Below are positions 33,567 through 44,325 of a DNA stretch of 64,000 nucleotides, one piece after another. The stretch lies in the NCBI GenBank assembly GCA_028532985.1, contig JANCIK010000008.1:124001-188000 (forward strand). Reading direction: 5' to 3'. The DNA is from Stropharia rugosoannulata. Its lineage: Eukaryota; Basidiomycota; Agaricomycetes; Agaricales; Strophariaceae. Positions within the stretch are counted from its first letter, which is position 1; every line of letters begins with the position of its first letter. A program made the position numbers and the translations under genes. The notes below the pieces were generated by a model, which saw nothing but the letters and a program-made list of their open reading frames with translations, made no database searches and had not been told where the DNA came from.

Positions 33567-35134
33567 ACCCCTCATTCTTCCTTAGGTCCAAACTCTAGGG
33601 ACTTGACAAATACTGAAACACTAGCTACAGCATCCCCTACTGCACTGGGAAGAACACCTGAATATACAGATCCTCTACAGCCTTCAACCAGCTATGACTT
33701 GAGGCTGAGCCCAAGTAGAAGGACCAATCCAAGTGTTACAACCTCCCTGGCAGCTATTGCAAAGCGTGGAAAGAATACAGTCGACAAGATTGCCAGGCGC
33801 ATTGCAGATTCGGTCGACACCTTGCAGCCAGGTCCTGATGACCCCCTGTGGATCATGGGTGTGTGCCACCCACCCCTCGGAGCTGGTTCGACTCCTGCTG
33901 ATCCTTCCTCTGCTTCTGGGGACGGGTGGCCCCCAGTGTTCTACTCCAACTTCACATCAACGAGATGGATCACCTATTGGTCACGACTCCCAGTTCCTAT
34001 CCGGGATGCATCATTGGCCGAATTAGACATGCCCTCGTCTTCCAGCTCGTCGCATGTGGCCGTGCAAATTAAGGAGGTGAGGGAAAGGGGTGACGAGACG
34101 AAGATGATAGGGAAGGGAAAGAAGGTTTGGCCGTGTGCTGGGGAGAAGACGTGGAGCAGCGACGCAGGATGGGGGTGTATGGTGCGAACAGGGCAGAGCA
34201 TGCTGGCGAACACATTGGTGCATGTCAAACTTTGCCGAGGTACATGTTTTTCACTGCAGATCCAAGTTCATCGTCTCCTTCCATGTTCATCTTTTCCTTT
34301 TTTCTTTTACTGCTGATATACCTCCTGTCTTTGTCTTTGCTCGCCTTTGCACATCTTTTTTCTTACTTTCTCACTTATCTTCAGACTGGTACCAGCCCCT
34401 CTGTTCAACTGCTACACCCTCTTATGCTGCCTATGTTCAATTACTCACCTGGATCTGAGACACGCCTGCCTGACACACCCCGTTTAGCGTGCATTGAATG
34501 ACGGCTGCGGGGAAGGAGCTCGGTACAGATGTAGGACAGTGGTTTGGCCCTGCAATTGCTGCTGGTGCTATCAGGTACATATATGCTTGCTCGATTTATT
34601 TAGACGAATGCAAACAACATACAGGACCCTCATGAATGCATATACCGCATGTGGCCTTGGTGTAGCCATTGCCGTCGATGGAGTGCTCTATCAGAGTCAT
34701 GTCTATGCTGCGAGTCATACTGATATCGCGAATCCCAGTCAAAACAAGGCTGAGGAATGGGGGGACCGCCCAGTACTGGTGCTTATCGGCATAAGATTAG
34801 GTATCGGCGCAGTCCATCCCACGTACTACGATACCGTCAAGGTATGATCTTTGCTTGTATTGTTATTCAGACCCCACTTTCAGTGTATACACGCACTCCA
34901 CAGGCACTGTTTACTTTTCCACAAAGCATGGGGATCGCAGGCGGATGTCCTTCATCGTCATATTACTTCGTCGGCTACCAGGGAGACAGACTGTTCTACC
35001 TTGACCCCCATAATCCACGACCTGCTGTTTGTATTCGACACCGTCTGCCCCCCACCCCAAAGGCCCAGAATCCTCAATCTGCATTGTATGATAGTTTGCA
35101 GACACCTGCCATCAGGAAAAACCTGAAATTGTGA
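33567..35134 (+). pseudogene. ATG4: Captured, truncated ATG4 autophagy cysteine-protease pseudogene
   Basis: ATG4 cleaves and deconjugates ATG8 during autophagy. Recognisable blocks in order are VFYSNFTSTRWITYW, the catalytic-Cys box SSDAGWGCMVRTGQ (about 34166-34207), KELGTDVGQWFGPA, GLGVAIAVDG, and [12 protein letters not shown]; then [10 protein letters not shown] and the Asp/His box LDPHNPRP (about 35008-35031). Introns near 34240-34381, 34575-34623 and 34844-34903 are still spliceable. Three in-frame TGA codons lie between 34456 and 34500 (after TWI, after DTPA, and where FSVH would be followed by Arg, CGA to TGA). The usual C-terminal region after the Asp/His box is missing. It lies inside the palindromic element, so it was presumably captured by it. 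Confidence 0.82.
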
Positions 35135-35584
35135 TAAGCAAGAACTAGTAATGAGCTAGGCATAATCAGGGAAATAATCAGGCCAGGTATCTTATCTTGG
35201 TTTATTGCCAACTTTTTTTTGTTTATTATAGCAATACATTTAATGCATCCCTCCATATCCTTACTTATTGCACCTCAGGTATGTTGCAATAAGCCTTGAC
35301 ACCAATGAATTATTATGAGAGCCTATGTCCAGCACTTATTCAACCTAACACATGCTAATTCAGTATTATCATCAATATGGACTTGCCTCTGATCATGTGA
35401 ATACTGTCACATTTGTGTCACATAATTTCTTAGTTACAGACGTCACCAAGTCAATCATCTTGTGTAGGAAGCAAACAGTAAGAGTTAAGTCAACGATTTC
35501 AATATTGTTCGTACTACTAGTAGATTACCACAAATACAGATACATCTGTTGTTTTCGGATATGATAAAACATGAGACCATCACC
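35135..35584. other. Intergenic, no gene
   Basis: AT-rich sequence after the truncated end of ATG4. I see no coding frame, repeat or RNA signature. Confidence 0.4.
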
Positions 35585-36358
35585 TCAGGGAATGCTACTT
35601 TTCAGATCATTGGCCATATTCTGCATCGCAATGCGAGAAGAGTTCAATGCTTCTTCTGCACTAGCCATTTTCCTCCCAATTGCGCCAACAATGCAATCTT
35701 CACTCACGCGAGCCTGCTGGTAGTTGTTAAGGGTCTTCCGCAGATGTTTCAAGCGCAAATCGAAGCCCTGGAGAGACCGAAGAAGGCTATCAGTGTCGGC
35801 ATTAAGCATCCTGAGTATGTCAATTGCACTGTTAGTGTCCTGAGTGGGCTGACGGGCCTGACCGCTGATAAGTGACAGTTCAGGCGGCTTGCATTCGTCC
35901 TTGGTCTCGCTGACAGTCTCGGAATCATCACCTTCCATAGGCTTGGGGTCCGATGCCCTAGGTGTGGCCTGCCAGCGCGCTTCAGCTGCCACATTTTGCT
36001 GAACGGTTTTTTCGGTCGATTCATGCACAGCTCCTGCAGTTGGAGATCCAGCATCGTGCTTGGCAAATATGCCGCTCAAGGCGCCCATAATCTCCATTTG
36101 GGTTTCAGCACCAAAGTATTCTGTAGACGCCGGTTTATTGTCCACAGATTTCTTCGGCGACTTATGACTGACAAGCACAGACATCACAGTTAATACTAAC
36201 AGAAAGAACTTGAAATAATGAGTGACGAACCTTTCACGCATGTTCTCTGGTGATTTTGCCAGAGTATGTACACTCCCAGCTCTCCCACTAGCCTGCACTG
36301 GGCCCTGTTTCCCCTTGTTCTGAGTGCAGTGAGGGGTAGTAGATTCAGCGCGAGGCAT
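35585..36358 (-). CDS. Hypothetical protein in the core of the palindromic element
   Basis: Start MPRAESTTPH at 36358, stop at 35585, with a 63-nt likely intron at 36230-36168 (gttcgt to tcag) whose length leaves the frame open even if retained. Spliced, it encodes about 236 residues: a basic, Ser/Lys-rich N-terminus, an acidic middle, and a C-terminal helical region (residues from DILRMLNADTDSLLRSL onward) with heptad spacing typical of a coiled coil. No family recognised. Upstream at 36609-36430 a hydrophobic frame (MAVFTQLRFWFIND) could be a 5' exon, but I could not join it convincingly. Confidence 0.45.
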   Translation of the reverse strand: MPRAESTTPHCTQNKGKQGPVQASGRAGSVHTLAKSPENMRERFVTHYFKFFLLVLTVMSVLVSHKSPKKSVDNKPASTEYFGAETQMEIMGALSGIFAKHDAGSPTAGAVHESTEKTVQQNVAAEARWQATPRASDPKPMEGDDSETVSETKDECKPPELSLISGQARQPTQDTNSAIDILRMLNADTDSLLRSLQGFDLRLKHLRKTLNNYQQARVSEDCIVGAIGRKMASAEEALNSSRIAMQNMANDLKSSIP

Positions 36359-36738
36359 GTCAATGGATAGTAGTGGTTTGGGGAAAACTGTAGAACTTAT
36401 AATTATCAAGGAAAATTTTAAGACGAACTAAATGACTCACATGCTTTCGGGACATATTTGATCCAACCACCACCAACGTCAGAGTGCTACTGGGCAGGAT
36501 GTTGAAATCCAGATTCACCGTGACACTGAGAATACATAGTATGAGAAATAAGGGGGGGAGATGCAAAGTATCATTGATGAACCAGAAACGAAGTTGAGTG
36601 AAGACAGCCATCTCACTCGGTTTAGGGTAAGGTTATCACAGTCATGTGAGCATTCAGTGTTAACATTAGTGCTACTTAATATAATAAATAATGATTGAAC
36701 AAAGGAATGACTACAGTTACTAAAGACATTATGAGGGT

Positions 36739-37150
36739 TTAAGCATCCAACAAAGCAGAAATGGCTTCTAAGGCGGAGCATGCTTCTTTGAGCTTCTTCT
36801 CAACATCCAAGAACTTCTTCTTCAATGCATGCTGCTTAACACTCTGCTTGCGATTCTTCATATGCTGCTGGTAGTTCATGTAGAGCTGATGATCAATAAA
36901 GGATGCCTCGCTATGGCAATGGTGGCTAGCCAGGTAGCTGCGTATTTCGCGCAAGTGATCACAGTGTTCCTTCCAGTCTGCAGTGTATGGTGCCGGCGCA
37001 GTTAGCTCATCAAGTGAGGGAAGAACTAAGGACGGCAGCTCAATGCCGGGGTCACCCTCATTGCGGTTGTTATCCAGAAGGGGCGGAACATCAGGAAAAT
37101 GACTTTTGTCCCCAGGGGCTTTGTATCTCCCTGGCACTGCCTTAGAGATC
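36739..37150 (-). CDS. Hypothetical coiled-coil protein, 5' end replaced by the palindrome arm
   Basis: The open frame comes out of the right arm and continues as PPLLDNNRNEGDPG to the stop at 36739. The region from ADWKEHCDHLREIRSYL to the end is predicted helical, with Lys/Glu/Leu heptads (KKKFLDVEKKLKEACSALE). The true start is unclear: the frame is open upstream into the arm to about 37218 without a good ATG. Possibly the 3' remnant of a gene truncated when the arm formed. Confidence 0.4.
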
Positions 37151-39962
37151 CTAAGGCAGCCAGGGCATGCAAAGCAGCCAGGGCCCTTAGGTGCACTCAG
37201 GGCAAGGTCCCTCTGCAAACTACCAGGTACAACTTTCCCAAGGCAATCCAGGGCAGCTCAAGGCATCCTAGGATCCACCAGATGGGCCTTGTATCATTCA
37301 AAGATGTTTATATATAATGCCATTTAACAAGTACTATTCAAACTTCTTATAAAAAACAAGTTATATATTGACTCTAACTACACTAGATAATACAGTATTC
37401 ATGTAGATACATATAATACAACATAGTGATAGGGCACTTATGAAGATGGTAATTCTGCACGGAATAACGCGTTCAGGGGCTCGTTAGAAAGCCTGAATTA
37501 ACGCGAAGAAGCTCAAAAAAACCGCGACGCAATTGAAGAAGGTGTTCTTGACTTAGAGCAAAATTAGTCCAAGACAGGGAGATGGAGGAGGACATGGCTA
37601 CTCACAGGCATCCAGGAGTCTCAAAATTTGTGTAAGGAACGCGTTCAAACCCCACACAAATGGTGAATAAACATGCCAAGTTGCGAAAGGCTTTGTTGAA
37701 AATTGAAGGAGGGAGATGATATTTAAGTCTGCAATAGTAGTCATATGGTCATCAGGGACATCGGATATTGAGGGCGTATCGGACGCCATAAACTGGTCGA
37801 TTAGTCGATACATATCTATAGTAAAAGACTCCAAAAAGAATTAGCCAAAAATACGAACTGGAACCCAAGATATGAAGTACTTTACCTGGAGGAGGGAGGG
37901 GGAGGAGGAGCACATGGCGGATTTTTGGATTCCAAGCAACGATATATAGCGTTTAAGGGCTCGTTAGAAAGCTACAATCAAGGTGAGTTCATCATAGAAA
38001 GAATTAAGGAGATTGGAGACGAACCTATGTCAGAATCAAAGAAATACTCCAAAACTCCGAAGTTGACTAGCAACTTGAGATGAAGGACGCTTGGTGGCCC
38101 CAAAAATTAATCCGTCACAGGAGAGGGTACCTAATGTAGTTGAGTAAGTTTTCCCAAAATTTGAAACACTCAGGACATCTAGAAGCGCACCTATGAATTA
38201 ATTTGTCCCACCTAGGGGTAGGAGGACACACAGAGTGAGATCGCCCTCAAGCTTGTCAAATCGCGCAATTAATGGTACTGTTGGATAGGTATTAATAAGA
38301 TGAACCAGGAAATGCAAATATTTTACTGTTTGGCCGGGTATTGACAGATATATGAGGAAAATTGCGTCCTAAGGGCACTTGACACCTATAAGATGGTACT
38401 TGGCAAGTACTGGATGAATTGGCATGATCTTGGAGACGGTTGGCAGAGGACTAAGATGGTCTTGAAGGTGCAAAAGGAATTAGGAGTGAAGGTGGACAGG
38501 ATCCGGAGTTATGGCACTTACAAGCAGAGGCAGTCCAGGGGCAGGAGGAGCACATCACAGTTGTATGGCTTCCAGGCGTCGGAATCGAACGTTCAAGCAC
38601 TCTATGGAATCCCCTAATCTTCAGGAGTTCATATGTGAAAAGAACGACGCAATAAACCCAACACATACCTTTAAAATCGATAAAACATCGGAAATTGGGA
38701 GAAGGAGAGAGACATAGCTGGTTCTCGCCTTCCAGGCAACCAAATCCATCGGTCTTGAGCTCGTTAGAATCACATAATTGCCCACAATATGAATATGCGG
38801 TGACCGAGGGCTCGGAGGAAACGGACAAGATAGAAAGTGGTGAAAGGGGACTTGACACCTATAAGATGATACTTGGCAAGTACAGGATGAATTGGCATGA
38901 TCTTGGAGACGGTTGGCAGGGAACTAAAATGCTCTTGAAGGTTCAAAAACAATTGAGAGTAAAGGTGGACAGGATCTGGAGTTATGGCACTTACAAGCAG
39001 AGGCAGTCCAGGGGCAGGAGGAGCACATCACAGTTGTATGGCTTCCAGGCGTCGGAATCGAACGTTCAAGCACTCTATGGAATCCCCTAATCTTCAGGAG
39101 CTCATATGTGAAAAGAACGACGCAATAAATCCAACACATACCTTTAAAATCGATAAAACATCGGAAATTGGGGGAAGGAGGGTAACATAGCCGGTTCTCG
39201 CCTTCCAGGCGACCAAATCCATTGGTATTGAGCTCGTTAGAATCGCATAATTGCCCACATTCTGAATCTGGGGCGACCGAAGGCTCGGAATAAACGGATG
39301 AGAAGGGAAATGGTGAACTGTACCAATAGGGGTCTCCAGATGGTGTTAAGTTTGCACGTCGAATACTGGTTCGTTTGGAGTGTTCTTGGGTGCGTTAGAA
39401 ATGTATAGACGAGCTAAAAACGTACCAAAAAACCGCTTTATAATGCGGTTCACCGTTCCGACGATATACAGCAATCTCTATTGGAACAGGCCCATTCCAT
39501 GATCCATCCTTGTCTGCCCTAAGCCCAGGTCAGGATCCAACAAGGTAGCAGCCATCAAAACTGCCTGAGTAGAGTGAAGCCCAAGCATACAAGTAAAGTT
39601 GGGTGAGGGGGGTGGGGAAGACAAGAGTGAAGTGCAAGTGAACTTAGAGGACTTAGTCGACTTAGTGCGATATTGGATAGGCTTACATAATCAAATTATC
39701 GCACTATTTGAAGTACTTAAATGGGCATGTCACCCACATAATGTGTATAATTTTAATGTTTGAAAATCAACAATGAAGGTGGGAAAAGTCGTTCAAGCTG
39801 GCTTTATTTCCCCACGTTGCATGGAAATTCAAAGCATGCCAGGGCATGCCAGGACATGCCAAGGCATCTCATGACATCCTAAAGTAGTTAAAGGCCCCAT
39901 CAATTGATGATCTGATCGCACTTTCCTAAAGTGCCCTCCGATCAAAAGTCTTTTTCGTGATG
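37088..39962 (-). repeat. Right arm of palindromic element
   Basis: Reverse complement of 27775-30649, with point differences (for example in the region near 38350). It contains the mirrored 473-bp units and ends with cttttgatcg reversed and ttcgtgatg at 39962. Noncoding. Confidence 0.75.
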
Positions 39963-40460
39963 AATGTTCTCCTTGTCCGAGTCCTCAGCCATGGCAGGCT
40001 CAGCAAGGCCTGGTTCCGGGCCTGGGGGCATGCTAAGATTGTTGCTGAATTCCCAACAGCGAGAGTCGGTATATGCATGCATATACTCCGTGTAGGTGAG
40101 GGAGTCTGTGGACTTAGCATGGGCAATGGCTTTGCGAAAATCATCATAGCTGATGGGCGCGTCTTGGAGTGCTTCGGCCAGTGATGCTGGGTACAGATGC
40201 CTGGATAAATTCTAATCAGCATTTTCTTGAGTGAGTCATTGCCAGTTTTACGGTTGGTCCAGTGCTGTTGGGTTCTGGAACATCAGCCACAAGAGCTGTC
40301 TGGAGCCTGCCAGCCGAAATATCAGCCTCACATATGCAAAGAGTTGAAGTAACAGCATGTACGCTCTTATGATGTGTCGAGGATACACTTGAGCTTCATA
40401 CTGACCATGTGCATGGTCTGCATCTTTATTGAGGCTTGTACCCTTGTAGTCTACATTCAT
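39926..40460 (-). pseudogene. Gene fragment running into the palindromic element
   Basis: On the minus strand an open stretch from about 40460 (MNVDYKGTSLNK), with a hydrophobic middle (MLLLQLFAYVRLIF), joins across a likely intron (about 40250-40211). The second segment reads HLYPASLAEALQDAPISYDDFRKAIAHA and ends DKENIH, then HHEKDF-stop inside the element. The second part has good coding character. Family not recognised. It appears truncated by the element at its 3' end, and perhaps by the Plavaka element at its 5' end. Confidence 0.4.
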
Positions 40461-40640
40461 GGCGGATGGAATATATGTGGTGAATGGTCAACTCGGATGG
40501 ATTGAAGTCAAGGACGTACACCTAAGAGCAGGCCGAAGATTCCCAAATAGAAAAAATGTGATCGAAAAACTGTACAGTTGCTGTTGCCTTGTATGGGATG
40601 TGATCGAGCATTGCTGCGCCGCAGGATGGTGGACTTTCGT

Positions 40641-43600
40641 TCAGAGGATTGTGGAGTATGTGTGTCGGTCAAGGAAGGGATTTACGTAGAACAAGGTTGT
40701 GAGGTCCAGCACATTACTCGACTTCCACTGTACAGGTGCCACAGGTCCAAATTTGGGAAACACATGTATGCTTTGTCTTATAAAATCAACAGGGACGATG
40801 CTGGTAACTCGCGAGTTGTTCTGGTAATGTGGTCCAATCCTGAACATACGGCTGTTGCGATCCATGTGTGCCTGCTTGAACGGAGTGTACCACTCTACGT
40901 ATGCCAAATGTTTGTACTCAAAGCCGTTGGGAAACCATTTAGTAACATGGTCATTGGGGATTACAAAAATACACCATATGTGACCCACGCACCAACCTGT
41001 TGATAGTCAGTTTCAAATAAATAACGAGACTGCTATGAAAGAGAGGCTAGATAACATACCATCCAGGCCGGTCTCTTCTCCGCTGCCTACATTGACAAGG
41101 CCGAGATCAAATCTTCCTGGAACCACTTTGCCATATTTGTCTGTTTGCGATGGCTCGACGTGAATGGCATCCACCACCTGGCCTTTGAGAGGGTTGATGC
41201 TATGCACATCACAGCTGATGAACTTGAGACGATGATACACAGAGATTCGAGTGAAGTTGAGATGAACGGAGTATGCCAATTGTTCCAGTTGTGCATTTGA
41301 TCGGACGCTTGGGTTTTGATGCAAAGCAACAAAGCGATGCAAAGCCCAGTCAAATTGGGTAGCCCCATACTGGGTTTTGATATGCGCGAGAGGTACCTAC
41401 CGGACAGAAGGATGTTTCACCATCTGTTGTATGCGGCGGGGAATGAGCGACATTAGCAGTTTCGTGATGAATGGTTCAGAGTGGACCATGGCGAGACAGC
41501 ATCATATGTATTTCTCATGCAATCTGATCTTTTCCTGACGGTCTAGCCACAGCGTCATTTGGCAGTATTCATCTTTGCGGTTAGTAGCAGCATATGCGAG
41601 TTTTGCCATATCAATGTGTAGTCTCTCTGTTGTCTCGGTATTGAAGTTGTCCAAAGTGCCAAACATCTCTATAAAAAACCGATAGTGGCCCATGGCGTGC
41701 ATTTTCGGCATGTCGAAGTGCTCACGGATGCCTAGTTCGACGAAAATTTGGCGATTTGAATGAAAGTCGGCAAGTGCAGCGTCAAGTGCATCCAGGGTAT
41801 CTGTGCTATGAATGGGATAGCGGGCCAGTTGAATGAAGTCCAGAAGAGCACGGACCACTCGAATCAGAGGTGCCGAAGACACACCTCCAGGCAGGGCAAT
41901 GTCGACCAAAATGCCGAGAAGGAAGCGCGTGATTTGTTCGTGCTTGGTGCCAGTCACCCGAGACAAGTGGGTAATGCCATTCATGAAGAGACGAATATGG
42001 TGATTAGGCGGCAGGTGCCGACATCGCGCATCGATCTCCGCATGGCCGCATGCTGTGCGCAGCCATGCTAGCACATGTTTGAGTATGCCCTGGAATAATT
42101 GATGTAGAATGTCCGGGGTTATGGCCTCGTATATGTTGAGGTACAGCAAATCCTCCCAGAAAGGACCTTGAACGGGTTTGATACCTGCACTAGTGCATGC
42201 CTTCGTGAAGATTGTGCGACCCTCATCATACTGTCCAAGTGCTTCCAGTATCGGTGCTATGTCCTGTGGAGGTAGAACACTATCCAAGTTGCCTATTCCT
42301 GAACGAGGGGCCGGACAAACAGGGCACCTGCCTACCATGTCCCATAACCATTTAGCATTGAAAGATGACATGATACACAAAGACGCACCGCACCTGTGTT
42401 GACGAGTGTCACCAAGACTTGTTCCGGGTAGTCACCAATAAAACTGGCGTATATTGGATAGCAACGACGTGCTGCTCCATCCCCACTAACCAGTACTATT
42501 CCATCTTCGCCTGTGTTTTTCAATGGCACCAAGATTTCCTTCATACAAAAATGAAACACATTTGACATGCAGCAGCAACAGCTTGCCTTGTTAGAGACAT
42601 GCTCTAGTTTGGTTGTAGGCAGGTATGCCAGCAGTACTTGACCCTGGTGTGATGGTTTATGCTGTACATGCTTAGGTAGGTTACCAATTGTCATGTATAC
42701 AGGATAGGCCGTTTTGTTACGAAACTGAGTTAGTTGTGTTTTGTCTGACGAGATAATGATAGGGACAATTGTACACTTCTTATTATTCGTTTTCGCAGTG
42801 ACTTCTGACTAAAATCACTAGTGAGTTTGCCGCCATGGAAATGCACATTAAATGAACACGAACCTGCTTACGCCACCACCACTTTCCTGTATGCATATCA
42901 TGGTAAAGGCGAATGGTTTCGTCATCATCTGCATACTGGCGCACGGGCTCGAATATGAGTTCATCAACAAAATCGACATCACCCCACATCGCCTGTAGGC
43001 ATTCCAGGATATCTCGGCTATAGAATTGCAAGCCCTCTCCTTGCATTGAAAATTCATGGCGCCTGAACTCAGGGCGCCCGGGAAGTTTTGTATCAATGAT
43101 ACGATTGAGTTCTTCCGATGTTTTGTAGGATAGGCCTAGTATATCCTGGATCTGCACGACGTGTATAAATGAGCCAAGTGACCTTGATACACATACTGCA
43201 AAAGGCTGCTTACACCGTCAATACTAAGCAAATCGGAGAATGCGGTCAATCCGGCACCTCGTAGCTTAGCCCAACGCACGATTTCCCAATCAAGGTGTGA
43301 TTTAAATGGGGCCCAAGGATTGTCCTGCAAACCCACAATATCCATGTATATGCTGTCTGGAATTTCATGATAGCGCAGGGGCTGCCCAGCCTCAGACGAT
43401 CGATGCCGTTCCGAATAGCGCACCGTGATCTTGGGCTTGATACCTGTGCCATCTCCGATGAGGATGCTTTCAGCTTCACATCGCTGAACATCATTCAGTG
43501 AGTCCGCCTCCAGACCAAGTCCATTGTCATTGGAGGGGGTCTCGTTAGATGTCGATGGTGCATTGAGCTGCGGTGCTTCCCACCCGTCTTCTTCGGCAGC

Positions 43601-43990
43601 CAGGAGTGCCACTTCTATAGCATCTTCACGCCCTATGGAGCCATCTTCAATAACTGGCCCTTCTGATTCATCGTTGGCAGTCAGAGGGACGAATGAAGAA
43701 TCCTCCGTGTCAGGTGTCTGGCCAAAGTCATCATTTGCATAGTCATCAGAGGACCCAAACATATCTCCTTGAAATGGCACTGGGGGGGCCTCATCCAGAT
43801 CTGACCTCTCCTCGGATGTCGCAGGGTTAGATGGTGATGGATGGGCCTGTCTGGTACGCGGGGCACGCCGTTTGATCTTTGCATAAATATCTTGACATAC
43901 TACATCCCTCATCTGGCGCAGATGTGCCAGATACCCACGCATTGTGGGGAAGGGGCGGTCACATCCAGCACATATTACATGGCGAGACAT
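40641..43990 (-). CDS. Plavaka (CACTA-like) transposase with two internal stop codons
   Basis: Exons 43990-43214, 43151-42864, 42808-42394, 42331-41060 and 40996-40641 keep frame (1,036 codons). The N-terminus has a C2H2-type finger (CAGCDRPFPTMRGYLAHLRQ). Plavaka signature blocks follow: NPWAPFKSHLDWEIVRWAKLRG, LGLSYKTSEELN, DMHTGKWWWR, and LAYLPTTKLEHV; then VSGDGAARRCYP, TPDILHQLFQG, RLPPNHHIRLFM and FNTETTERLHIDMAKLAY; then FPKFGPVAP. Plavaka enzymes move basidiomycete EnSpm/CACTA-type elements. TGA at 41502-41504 and TAG at 41397-41399 interrupt the frame 35 codons apart in a conserved region, while sequence on both sides stays family-like. Both could be C-to-T changes. The copy is probably inactive unless read through. 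Confidence 0.88.
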
Positions 43991-44325
43991 AGCTATTCAA
44001 ACTGTATGTAAAGATGTCTGAAATATCAAAGTGTTGGCGAACTTACCACGCGGTTCAGTGATATTACCCGCAGAGAGAACGCAAAAAACGCATAACTGAG
44101 CTATCCAGACAAGTAACGACTCTTCTGCTGAGGCAAGTGCAGCACGCGAACTCGGGTTTGTTGACGCGGTGTTTGGATGCGTGTAACAGAAGCTGAAGGG
44201 GGCGATGGGCAAATCAAGTTTTTGAGCCAAACATCCCCACACAGAAGTCTTTCTCTCAGATCTTCATCCACCCATTTCCCTTGCTGACCGGATTGTGTTC
44301 AGCCTGTGCCTATACTCTTCACAAA
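43991..44325. promoter_or_regulatory. Divergent promoter region, Plavaka transposase and DUF6532 gene
   Basis: 335 bp separate the start codons of the two oppositely transcribed genes. A pyrimidine-rich tract precedes the plus-strand start (cttcatccacccatttcc). No clear TATA box was assigned. Confidence 0.35.

Larger units (their letters stand above)
27775..39962. mobile_element. Palindromic element, 2.9-kb inverted arms around a 6.4-kb core
   Basis: Arms 27775-30649 and 37088-39962 pair with coordinate sum 67737 and show some mismatches, so they are older than the KDZ-TET pair. The outer ends read CATCACGAAAAAGACTTTTG inward from both sides. No transposase of its own was found. The core holds an ATG4 pseudogene, a tRNA-derived relic, repeats and two unknown genes. 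I see no convincing target duplication (at most AT). It could be a non-autonomous transposon with long TIRs that captured host sequence, or two nested insertions in opposite orientation. Confidence 0.65.

Noticed and set aside
39963..40460. C-terminal exon of the Plavaka transposase
   Set aside because: The transposase ends at its family-typical terminus at 40641; this segment has a different frame and no Plavaka similarity.
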